A DNA stretch of 64,000 bases from Rhizopus arrhizus (taxonomy: Eukaryota > Mucoromycota > Mucoromycetes > Mucorales > Rhizopodaceae): assembly GCA_024220505.1 (NCBI GenBank), contig JAKZZE010000025.1, forward strand, positions 372,001 through 436,000. The letters are read 5' to 3'. Below the pieces are notes generated by a model, which worked only from the letters and a program-made list of their open reading frames with translations, made no database searches and had not been told where the DNA came from. Position 1 is the first letter of the stretch, and each line of letters starts with the position of its first letter. A program made the translations under genes and the position numbers. Below are positions 54,030-64,000 of this stretch, piece by piece.

Positions 54030-56514
54030 TCTTTTTTATATCAAATACCATGGATAATCTTTTCACCCTTGTTACTTTGTAGATTAGAATAAATCGGGCA
54101 ATAGTTTAACGGGGAAAAATGTCATTCGTCAATTTACCCAGGTGGTCTGATTTATGTCACAATCATATGCTTATTCATAGAAATAGAATAATCTATGGGT
54201 CATCTATTTAACATTATACTTCATAATAGAGCTTATTTATATAGTAGCAGCGAATAGTAGACACACTGTCGTAATCATGTATCTGAAAATAAAATATAAA
54301 TGCAAAAGTACAGATCAAAGAGATCAATCCAAAATGGTACCATCCAAATTTATATTAAACATGATTTGTTTTAAATCAGATATTTTTAGTTACTGTATAA
54401 TAGCATATTTAAGTAATCGTGTAAAATAGCCTTATTCGATAACTACTTGTATCTTAGTATGCTTTAAAATAAACACATTATTCTGTGAAACTTTATTCTT
54501 AATCAATATTCTGGTTTACCTCGTAAATGATAATAAGCAAATAAAGTAAAAGTATTTATTAGATGATTGTTTTAACCTGAATTAACTTACATAGTCATAT
54601 AATAAAGGAAATGAAAAGATAGCAATGGAATTATAAATAACAAAGTACTTGCTATTGTTTTATTTATCTCATAATTTGTTGATAAGAATAAGCGGCGTAA
54701 GAGTCCATTGCACCATCTGTTGATCCCAATTTTAGTACAATATTGTTTTCAAGGTGACATGAAAGTCCAAAATGGGGAATACAACAATGTTACAAAAATA
54801 TTCTGTGCTTTTATTTACTATTAATCTTAGATAGTAGATAAACTGCATTAATTTCTTGAATTTTTTTTTCTATCCAACAAAGGATCTGTCTTATGATTAC
54901 TTTTAACGATATAATATTTACTTGAAATGTTAGAATCAAACATATAAAACCTGTATCGCTTATACTACTGCATGCCAGAGCCTTTTCCTTTCTGTAAAAT
55001 ACATGTGTTAGTGACTTGGCAAGCATAGATTATGCTCATGAAATAAGTTTAGTTTGATTCGGATATCAAGGCATACAGGTAATGTTCATGCATTAATGAA
55101 TTATATATATTGGCTCATATCAGTATAAATATGGCACGCATTGACATTTATTACGCATGTATCTTTCTTTTTTTCACAACCTCAATTGATTGGTAGGCAA
55201 CATGTGCTCAAAAGTAACTGTTAAATGGTTTAATCTGCAATCGCCCTACAGATTGACGCAAACAATCTAATATTCTATAAACATTTACCTATAAACGTAC
55301 TGGACAAAACTATTGAATGATGTATCAGTATCTTCAAATGGGATAAATATATTAGCATATACTACATACCGTTGACAAAAATACTCATCATTGTAAATTA
55401 ATGCGCCTTATCGTTTATAATTACCCAAAAATATTTAATAAACTTTTTTTATCTCATTTTCTCTATCTTATTATTTATATCTATACGTATTGCTCTTTCT
55501 CCATACTCTTAAAAAGTACAGGCTTAAATATGGACAGAAAAAAAATAAAAGCTGCTTATTTATGTATTTCTATATTTAAAATAATACAAAAAGCAATAGC
55601 ATTATGCTTAAAAAACCAATCTTTATGGGTAATTGCGCAAATCATGCAAAATTGTTCTTTATATGATAAGCTAAGCTCTTACCTTGAAAAATAAATACCC
55701 AAATTCTATGAGAAAATCCTTGTTACCAAGCAATCCTTACCACTCTGGTGTGAGTTGTAGCGTATATAAAAAATTGCCATAAACCTTAAAATGATATTGC
55801 ATTCCTTAAGCTTGTATATACCTGGAAGGCTAAAAGAATAGAGGATAAATGAAGAGAATATTATACAATTTTTAGTTCTTAAATCCTTTTATATTTTGAT
55901 TAACATGGTCAATCATACAAGGGTAAAATTACATCTGATCCTAGTCTGCCCTTGTTGCAGAAAAAAAAGCTAAAAACTCTTCCTAAATAAAAGAGAATTA
56001 CTAGGAAGAACAAGAAAAAGAAAAAGCCATAGGGTCATAACCGAAATGACATGGACCACCGTAAAATCATAACTAGAATATCTAAAAACAAATATCGACC
56101 AATTTTTTGTTCTCTTCTTTTTTCCCTTTCTTTGATAGAGAATAAATGAAAAATCAAAAAATAGGAATAATTTTTTAATACTCTAAATCTCTTCTATTCA
56201 AATTCTACTAGCTACTTGTATTTATTTACTTGTAATCCCCTTTTTTACATAGCTATATGCATGGAGTTAAGAAGTAAATAGATTTAAACAAGCTTTTTTC
56301 TTCATAACAAATGTTATTATAGTTAAAAATCATAATATAATGACACCAAATTAATCGGGACAAAGAAATTTATTGAAGATAGTTTTAGCCTCATAACAAA
56401 ATAAAGTTGTCAATTGGACCTTAAATGAAAGATTATGTTTAAAAAAAAAGTTGTCTTTTTCTCAACCATCAACTCATTAAAAAAAAAGTGTCAGCTCGAA
56501 TCCCCATAGAATGC
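54030..56514. other. AT-rich gene-poor stretch
   Basis: No gene supported. An open frame at 55401-55694 is Ile/Tyr/Lys-rich with no start context, splice pattern or domain, so is treated as chance. Confidence 0.5.
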
Positions 56515-57030
56515 ATACAACCTTTAGTTATATCTGAAGATGAAACAAGAGAAAGTAAGACATGAGGGGCTTTTTATCTTCTTGGAACACATCACACGAT
56601 TAGGGAGATCGCAGAACTCGTTAGCTTGAAAAAGTCCACTGTGCAAGATATAAAAGTTAAGATTGATAACTATGGCAGCCCTTTTGCCTCACAAGTAAAC
56701 AGGTCGCCCATTGAAAATGAATGAAAGAACTGAAAGGCACTTGAAGAGGATAATTAGAGAGGACCATTTTGCCTCTTTTAAAGAAATAAATATGGAGCTA
56801 GCAAATCTGTATGATTTGTTTGTGTAGAAACTCTTCAATCGTATGTCGATCGACTTGATTTCAAATCATACAAAGCAGCTCACAAGCCTAGATTGACTTC
56901 AAGACACTGCAAAAGTAGGCTTTGCTGGGCGAAGGAAAACATCAATTAGATCAAAGGCTAATGAAGAAACGTTATTTGGTCTGATGAATCGTGCTTTTGT
57001 ATGGAAGGCAGCAAATGCGGTAAAAAAAAG
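56515..57030 (+). pseudogene. Decayed mariner/Tc1 transposase
   Basis: The frame-broken reading gives an HTH block (H-H-T-I-R-E-I-A-E-L-V-S-L-K-K-S-T-V), then L-D-F-K-S-Y-K-A-A-H-K-P-R-L-T, a C-W-A-K-E block, and the first catalytic region V-I-W-S-D-E-S-C-F. The second half of the DDE domain is missing. It is rich in stops and a distinct subfamily from the 41.8-kb copy. Confidence 0.75.
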
Positions 57031-57559
57031 TGCTCAGGAAGGAAGAGGAGCGTTATGACGAAAGAAATATAATTTCTAGTCTCTTCATTACTGTCACAAA
57101 ATGAGCAAAACCAATCTGAAAATTTAATCGGAAAGATTATGATTTATCCAAGAATAGAAAGGAACAAGAGAGGATGAGACTCGATCAAGAGATTGCTTTA
57201 TTTAATAAGAAAATCATACTCTATTTATACTTTTCATACACGGATAATATTTCATGTCATGGATTAATAATTAATGAGTATGATATAGCTGATGACAAAT
57301 AGATAATGGTTACGTGTTCCTCCATTGTTATCTTTGTCATCATAAGCATTTATCCATAGAATACTCGTATATGATTAACTGCGATTGACTGTGATTTAGT
57401 CCCTGGATTTAATATAATTTAACCGTGCAATTACGCAGCATCTTATCCTTAATGAAGATTATCCGAATTAACCTGTAGCCTATCTATTGGATATATTTTA
57501 CATGTAGCTTATTAATACTGTTTTCATATCGAGTTATGAATGATGGATACATCAGATTA
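57031..57559. other. AT-rich, nothing recognised
   Basis: No open frame, repeat or RNA structure noticed. Confidence 0.5.
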
Positions 57560-57800
57560 TCAGTATAATATCCAAAAGGCTTTTTTCTTCATCGCTTTTT
57601 CCATCGCATCTACCAAGTTTCTAGGCAAGAAATCGCAAGACAGGGATGGTCTTATAGTAAACCATACTACCGAAAGTGACGTAGAGCATGGATGAATCAA
57701 CTTTTCCTTGTTCAAGCAATATATTCCTTTTTTGCTTGTCCAGTGCATTCGTCTGGCCATCACTAGAGCTATAGATTTGAAATCATTCAATTCAAAAGCA
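57560..57800 (-). pseudogene. Glutathione S-transferase pseudogene, middle part
   Basis: With stops and shifts the minus strand reads Q-A-K-K-E-Y-I, M-L-Y-V-T-F-G, Y-Y-K-T-I-P-V-L-R-F-L-A and K-L-G-R-C-D-G. These align in order with the intact GST 220 bases to the right (A-K-K-A-E-L-L, M-P-Y-I-T-I-G, Y-F-K-T-L-P-V-M-R-I-I-A, K-L-G-K-Y-N-G). A tandem duplicate now inactive. Confidence 0.75.
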
Positions 57801-58013
57801 CGTATTGAAATTGAAAGGCAGACAGATTATATCTAGTCTTGTTTTTTTGCTTGTCTTCAGTGTAGTCAAAAACTTCAACATAGTTATAATGATAATCAAT
57901 TCTATATTTTATTCTTAATATTAACTGTATATATAAAGGAGAGAGAAAGAAACAGGAAGGCAAACTGCGCTGATCAGTTATAGTAAAAAAAAAAAAAAAA
58001 AAAGAAAAAAAAA

Positions 58014-58782
58014 TTACTGCAAAGCAATAGATCCTTTAAGGTTAGGTCTATTCTTAAAGGCTTCAATAAAAGTAGCAACATGAGGGTAAGTTTCAGCATC
58101 AACATGAGCTTCGGCTTCAATATCAACAATAGTCTTAGTATCATCATCGAGGACATGGTAAATTAAGAAATCAATATAAGTAATCTAAACATGTAATTAA
58201 TATCTATGTAATAAACCTATATTTATCTATTTACCTTTTCTCCAAAGACATAAGGACCTTTGTTAAGAGAGAGCATTCTATTAAGCAACTTGTGTGCATT
58301 TACACGATGAATTTCTTTGTAAGTCTTGAGAGTCTCCTCATTGCCACCGAAAACAGCAGTAGCCCATTTAGTAATCCAGTCATTTATACTGTCAGAATAA
58401 GCATCCAAGAGATGCTCTTCTTCTTCATTTTCTCCATTGTATTTACCAAGTTTTTTGGCAATAATACGCATAACAGGAAGAGTCTTGAAGTAATGCTTAC
58501 CACCAATGGTAATGTAGGGCATGGTTGGGTCTACTTCTCCTTGCTCAAGCAATTCGGCCTTTTTTGCTTCCCACTGATGATCCCAAGTCAATCTAACATA
58601 TTCATAATCAACGCTAGCGTCTTCAAGCATCAATCTGATAGGGTCACCACGACCAATGGTTTCTGTAAAATACGAATATTAAATAATTAATGATGCAATA
58701 CAATGACGCCATATGGCAACTTACTGCTGCCTTTGAGTTGATTAAAATAGTAAAGCTTGATATCTTTGAGTTCAGTAGCCAT
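58014..58782 (-). CDS. Glutathione S-transferase (sigma-like)
   Basis: Exons 58725-58782, 58235-58662 and 58014-58184 give 218 residues. The N-terminal thioredoxin fold has the catalytic-type Tyr in K-L-Y-Y-F-N-Q-L-K-G, then R-G-D-P-I-R-L-M-L-E, M-P-Y-I-T-I-G-G and the lead-in to the glutathione-binding loop (T-L-P-V-M-R-I-I-A-K-K). The helical C-terminal domain ends V-A-T-F-I-E-A-F-K-N-R-P-N-L-K. The F-x-x-x-K-G-x-x-x-x-x-R-x-x-L pattern is that of sigma/alpha/mu-like cytosolic GSTs found in Mucoromycota and animals. It conjugates glutathione to electrophiles. It is flanked by two dead paralogues, and the only intact member of this local family. Confidence 0.88.
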
Positions 58783-58965
58783 CTTTCTTATTGATTAATA
58801 TTATTTGGATAAAAAAGAAGCAGTTTATGTTGCTCCCTTTATATACCTTTTTAGCGGGATCTTCTATGAAATTCTTCAATTAATAATCCTAATGCAATAT
58901 ATTACAATATATTATTGTATTTTTTAGCAATTAACAGTCTCAGAGAAAATAAGAGAAAATTATTG

Positions 58966-59050
58966 GATAAAATAAGAGAAAACTGACTAATAAATAAGAG
59001 AAAACTGACTAATAAATAAGAGAAAACAGACCAATAAATAAGAGAAAAAC
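58966..59050. repeat. Minisatellite, about four 21-22-bp units
   Basis: Unit AATAAGAGAAAACTGACTAA repeated with small changes (ACTGACTAAT, ACAGACCAAT), directly abutting the left end of the 59061 inverted-repeat element. It lies about 180 bases upstream of the GST start. Confidence 0.8.
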
Positions 59051-59060
59051 TCAAGAAAAA

Positions 59061-59322
59061 TCAAGATGTTTCCGAAGCGGAAGCGAGTAATGTGATAAAT
59101 GCTCTCAGAGCCACGCTTTATTTTTAATATAAATATATGATATCCAATAAAATCCCTTTCTTCCCTATATCTTTCAAACGCTAAGCTATAATAAATTCAA
59201 TTTTTTTTTTTTTTGTGAGGGACATGTAACTAAACTAAACTACTAAGCTCTTAAGCTTTCCAAAATTTGTACCAAGGGTGGACATTTATCACATTACTCG
59301 CTTCCGCTTCGGAAACATCTTG
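59061..59322. mobile_element. 262-bp MITE with 40-bp perfect inverted repeats
   Basis: CAAGATGTTTCCGAAGCGGA and the following 20 bases (59061-59100) recur exactly inverted at 59283-59322. The GC-rich palindromic core CCGAAGCGGAAGCG stands out from the AT-rich surroundings. The interior has no coding capacity. Placed between the intact GST promoter and the dead GST copy. Confidence 0.85.
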
Positions 59323-59386
59323 ATTTAATTTTTATGCGTAGTTTATTCGCAGACTGATCTTATTCAACAGTAACAAAAAAAAATTC

Positions 59387-59630
59387 TTAGGATCTATTCT
59401 TCATACCTTCTACAAAAGTAGCAGTATGAGGATAAGAATCAATATCAGAATAAGATTTAATATACACAACGGTTTTACTGTCATCATCGAGTATATGATA
59501 AATTAGGAAAATGATATAAGTAATCTGATGAGACAGTTTGTATATACAATAAAATAATGTTTTTTCTTTTTATATATGCTTACCTTCTCACCAAAAACAA
59601 AAAGGTCATTCAACATAAGAAAACTATATT
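59387..59630 (-). pseudogene. Truncated glutathione S-transferase copy, 3' part
   Basis: Two exon remnants with the splice sites still visible. V-F-G-E-K then GTAAGC, and after an intron I-T-Y-I-I-F-L-I-Y-H-I-L-D-D-D-S-K-T-V-V with S-Y-P-H-T-A-T-F-V-E at the end, ending at TAA (59387-59389). It matches the third exon of the 58014 GST closely. The upstream exons are replaced by a mariner fragment starting at about 59640. Confidence 0.8.
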
Positions 59631-59639
59631 GATAAATTT

Positions 59640-60075
59640 GAAATTATACACAATGTTTTTATTCATAAATCTTGGTACAGTCAAGTGTGGTGGTGGCGGT
59701 ATTAAGCTTCAGGGATATTTTTGAGGAGGAGGTTTCGGACCTTTAGAAATTATTGAAACAGGTTCTGTAGGCCAAGAAGCATACGCCAATATTTTGGCCA
59801 ACAGGTTTCATTCTTGGTTTACAAATGTCACAATGCATCAGGAGAGGGATTTTATCTTCCAAGAGGATAGAGCTTCTCATCATGCAGTTGATTATGCGCG
59901 ATGGTGAAAGGAAACCCACCAAACTAGAGGATTCGAGCACTGGTCTGATTTGAACCCCATCGAACATGTTTGGAATGCTCTTGAATGGCAAATTAAAAGA
60001 AAAAGATTATCCATCAAAAACTTGGAGCAATTGAAGGTGGCTCTATAAGAAGAATGAGCAAGATTGGAGTGTAAC
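59640..60075 (+). pseudogene. Mariner/Tc1 transposase C-terminal relic
   Basis: Reads W-F-T-N-V-T-M-H-Q-E-R-D-F, then F-Q-E-D-R-A-S-H-H-A-V-D-Y-A-R-W (second catalytic Asp block, normally Q-D-N/D-A-x-x-H), a stop, and S-D-L-N-P-I-E-H-V-W-N-A-L-E-W (third catalytic block with Glu). The N-terminal half is missing. It interrupts the GST duplicate. Confidence 0.8.
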
Positions 60076-60341
60076 CGAATACTGAAAATCACTTTATATA
60101 TGTATTCTTAGAATAAGCACTTGAACCTTTCTTTTCTGACAATCTGAAACCCCAAGCTTAGCTTCACAGGTATTAGTTGGTCTTGAACTTACATGTCATA
60201 TTTTTTAAACATTTTGTTTCGAAGATTTACTTGGTGTGATTGCACGTTAGTACTCTTGAATTCTCTACTTACTCAATGACTGTTTACATTTATTAACTAA
60301 CATCGTAACTTTTAGATTGTGAATTCCAACTCACTTAGTTT

Positions 60342-61250
60342 GTGTACGGCGCTTTTCTCATTACTGATCCTCGTAACGAGACAGTCGATGAACGAAACGA
60401 AGTGTCTTCAGAAGACATTTTTAACATAACAATGCAATATACGACTTTATATGAAAAACAGAGACTTGGAGCTTTTACACTGTTCGCAACAAACAACGGT
60501 ACACATTTTTTAAAGGCTCAAAGATCAAGGAAATACATGGATTCAGGTCGTCGAATTGAGCGAAAGATCGTATGTACCATGAAAACTGATGACCGAGGTA
60601 TATATTGCTGTAAACATAGTCTGACTGACGAAAGGAAAAGAAAATGATCTAATACTCTGTGCTGACGCTATGATTATAGTGTTTTTAGCTCAAAATATTA
60701 GCAACTACCAAACTCGATTTGAAAGGTTCATAAAAGGGTTAAAGATGGATGGCTCTGAGGTGTTAGGATATGCTAGAAAAAGTCCACATAACATGTCTAG
60801 CAAAGTATTAAAAAATAATCTTCAAAATATGATTATCTGTTTGCGATCTCGTTTGTTGGTCAAATCTGTCTAAGTCTTGCCAAGAGCCCGATTGTCTCAC
60901 GAGATATGTCCAATACGGATGAAGAAGTGACACAGATGGAGTTTGACAATTGTGCTGGTAGCACACAGAGCAAGTTTTAGAAAAATGGGAGAGCTTGGAG
61001 AAAGATGAAGAAAGATTATGACACAACAGATTAAATCTTGGTTTTGTATAGCTCTTTTGGCGTATTTGTCATTCACTGAAAAAAAAAAGTATATCTTGTC
61101 ATTGTCGACTACGCCGTTCTTTCAAGTAAGTTCTGTAGTAGCACAATTCTTCATTTTATTGCACACACACACTAACGTCCCGGGTAGAAATCATAAATCA
61201 CTAGGATACATTGTTGTTGATCATCTGAAAGAAACAGGGAAATATGAAGT
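60342..61250 (+). pseudogene. Decayed coding region of unknown family
   Basis: Two open stretches (60342-60647 and 60670-60873) and later broken frames have coding character: D-E-R-N-E-V-S-S-E-D-I-F then E-V-L-G-Y-A-R-K-S-P-H-N. After the second stop an alternative frame continues with S-R-D-M-S-N-T-D-E-E-V. The G-Y-x-R-K-S segment with a following S-R-D block recalls a repeated gene family of Mucorales genomes that I cannot name with certainty. The frames are not joinable without repair, so it is called a relic. Confidence 0.4.
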
Positions 61251-64000
61251 ATAAGGTGTATTGAAACACACCAAACACCCGATTGTTTGGTGAGCTTTGA
61301 CTGTTGTAATGGATTCCCACATCAGACTATTTAAAAGCACACATAAGCATCCATAAAAATTGTTGTTGCGAATAAAAAAAAAGGATGTTTGGAAGAACGA
61401 TATATAATGCATAGTAGCGTTAAAAAGTCTCTAATTTCATTGCATATTTACAAAACACTTGCCGTATCCTGCCTTTGGTAGTCACAAAGATTGTGCTCAG
61501 GGATACACACTAGATTTCCTGGTCCGAAAAAAGGACTTTTTCTGCATGAAAAAATTACTTGTGCTACGTAAAACAATATGCTCTCCTATTCAATTTTTAT
61601 TCTTTTTCAATAAAAAAAATAAAAGCTATTCAAAATTAATTTCTTCATAAAAATTCTTTTACCTTAAAAAAGCTAAGAAAGCGATTTTTTAAAACGACCT
61701 TATTAATTGTTAAGAATTGATTTGTATAAACAAGGAAAATAAGGAAGCAGAAATTATAATATGCTTAGGCTTCTGGAACTTTAAGCATACAAAATATTTA
61801 ATATAGCTATACATTTCAAAGGAAATTTTTGATTTTACGTTCGCATCATATCATTTTACAAAATCTCATTTCTTTTATCTATATACTTTATAGTTTAGAA
61901 ATTAAAAAAAAAAAATGTCCTAAGAATTGATATGATTTTGGTTTTCCATGATTGCTAGTACCTCATTTGAAATTATTATGAAATCGAAAGTGAACTGTAA
62001 ATCATCAAAGCAAACGACAAAAGTTAGATGTTCCTTTTCTGGTTCATACTTGATGCAAATCAGTACAAAATAAGTAAAAAAAGAACCAATAATAATAAAA
62101 CGTTCCTACAAGGCTAATATCACGGCTTCAATTCATCCAAGGCAGTTATAAGCTTGCAAAGATTTAATAGAGCAGCTAATTTAAAATAAGTAAAAAATCC
62201 TCTGAACTATTAATCAGTTGGTCTAAGCTTGGTGATAATTTGAGTGTACAAAGCCATATTTTTCTTTCTTAAATAATAATTCTGTCTATGAACCTAAACA
62301 AACAATCGAATGAAAGCAGTAACGAAACTTTGTGGTATCAAGTTAAAACTCATGTGTAAATTATCATTAAGCCTCATTATGAAGCCATAGTATATGTAAA
62401 GGAGCATTATATAGCAAAAAACTAATTTGAAAGCAGCAGGAAAATGGAACCCTCATGTTTTATTATTGCAATGAAATACAGCCATTTCTCTCTTATTTTT
62501 ATTTTCTTGGTATGCTTACAAACTTGCCAAAATTTTCAGACAATAGGAACTGAAATGAAATGCTCAAGTACATCGAAAGACGTTATTTACTCTATTATGA
62601 ACCATTTTGTGTGATTTTTTGAGGACAAAGTGGACAGTCAATTCGATGATGTACCAATAAAGAATAAAGGTTTATTGTAGTTACATCCATCTTTATATAG
62701 TCACCTTAAAACATGCATCTTTATAGCAAATCGCCACACGATTCTATATTTTTTAAGCAGCTAATTAAGTCGTGTCTTTATTATAATGCGTTATATTCTT
62801 CCTATATTTCTTCAGGGCAAAATGAATATTTATCACTTGGGGTACATATTTCAGAAAGTTTTACAATTTTTCATTGTCTGTGTCCAAAATGATAGGTAAA
62901 ATTCATTAAAGATGAAGCAGAAGAGGGCGTGATAACATCATATACCTTTTATTTTTATGCACAAATAAATATGCTTGTAACAAAAAGAAGAGTAATATTT
63001 CAAAATAACCAAACCATCTTATGAACCAAAAATAATTATATGATTGCCATTGACACTGCTTTGAAGTTATTTAAAATCGCGAATTAATACGTAATATTTA
63101 TTTTGTAGCAATACGTTCGAGGCTTCATTGCTTATCAAATCCATGTCGATCAATCTTACCGTTGCTTGCATAGTTTATATGCTTGAATCAGTTTTTGTTT
63201 TATCCTACATACTTTGATTTGTTGATATTTTGTGTGCTTGGGTCAATTTGGTAATATAGTTTTTGATGATCAACTCAGCTATACTCATTTTATAGAATTT
63301 TTTAAGCCTTTTAGCAGTATGGATGGGACGAGACAATTTCGTCACAGCAAATAATTTTATGAGCTATTAGGTTAAATTGGAGCATGTTTATTGGGGGATT
63401 GCTATCTCTGTAAGTCAGTAATGTATAGGGTTTACTGTTAAGCATGGAATGCATCACTTTTAATATTTAGAAGCTTTTTTTTTAGTATTTCCATTGCGAT
63501 ATCTGTACCGATAACAAATGTATTAGGACACCAATGATGAACAAAGCAGATAAGAAAAAGAGCTCGCAAAATCAACAAGTTGCAGTTATAGCATTAAAAC
63601 CTGATTATAATGAATACTAATGATGGTAGGACATTTAGTTTTTTACGATTAATACAGGATACTAAATTGATATAAAGCATTATATGTGAAACTACCTCTC
63701 AATGACAGCAATTTTCCTATAATCATTAACGTCATAGAAGCACATCATTATTTAGTCTTTTTTTACTGAACGTTACCGCTGAGATTGAATTGTTTTTTTT
63801 ATATGGCCTCTTGACACTATATATTTATATTTTTTTTTCGTAGTTTTCTCTTTCTGATCATCTGAGCTTATTCATGAAACCAGAAGAAAACAAAACATGC
63901 TCAAATAACGAAACTCGCCGGTCTCAACTCTTATACAATCCGATTAATTTACAAAAAATGCTTTCGAAAAATATGATTTCCAAAAAAAAACCTTCACAGA
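61251..64000. other. AT-rich gene-poor window end
   Basis: Many stops in all frames, poly-A/T runs, no splice-linked exons. No gene, RNA or repeat was supported. Confidence 0.5.

Noticed and set aside
55401..55694. 97-codon plus-strand ORF
   Set aside because: Ile/Tyr/Lys-biased as expected of AT-rich random sequence; no supporting signal.
56480..56505. tRNA B-box-like GCTCGAATCCCC
   Set aside because: No acceptor or anticodon stem can be folded around it.

Overview
The window looks like nuclear DNA of a filamentous early-diverging fungus, most probably Mucorales-like (inference). The intergenic DNA is AT-rich. Genes are broken by many short introns of about 45-80 bases (GTA/GTG...TAG), and the housekeeping proteins read as fungal. 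Much of the rest is mobile DNA, including DIRS-type retrotransposons, an APE-type LINE, Tc1/mariner relics and a Fanzor gene.

Layout. 1-906: 5' end of a PXA-domain (sorting-nexin-like) gene on the minus strand. 907-3545: decayed intergenic DNA. 3546-14834: an 11.3-kb composite element. Its terminal inverted repeats carry iterated GGTCAC units; inside are a full-length LINE with two intact ORFs, a DIRS element with gag, RT-RNaseH-methyltransferase and tyrosine recombinase ORFs, and near-perfect 0.88-kb inverted arms around the DIRS. 15.0-23.8 kb is a dense housekeeping block: a Sel1-repeat protein, YME2, the SFC1 succinate/fumarate carrier, IDI1 and two unrecognised genes. 23.8-30.8 kb is gene-poor: a mariner relic, a MITE, a structured ncRNA candidate (possibly SRP RNA) at 28.05-28.29 kb and a COQ5 pseudogene. 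PPN1 endopolyphosphatase (30.8-32.5 kb) and a complex I accessory subunit (33.1-33.8 kb) follow.

33980-41494 is the most notable locus. An apparently intact 820-residue Fanzor (eukaryotic TnpB-like RNA-guided nuclease) lies between long inverted repeats with TGGGACA iterons. A second DIRS element is nested in the right repeat, and its exact ends can be read from its internal complementary region. Next to it, 41530-44816, is a mariner element with a broken transposase that also holds an apparently intact two-exon gene of unknown function.

46.2-54.0 kb is a second gene block: a secreted S41 peptidase, a GSK3 kinase, an F-box/WD40/UIM protein and a universal stress protein. 54-64 kb is mostly gene-poor, with one intact glutathione S-transferase, two decayed GST copies, a 40-bp inverted-repeat MITE and further mariner relics.

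The ordinary genes belong to unrelated pathways: mitochondrial function (YME2, SFC1, complex I), isoprenoid synthesis (IDI1), polyphosphate turnover (PPN1), signalling (GSK3), ubiquitin ligase targeting (F-box) and detoxification (GST). No functional cluster is evident. The interest lies in the mobile elements. All exon boundaries below were read by eye from splice signals and reading frame.
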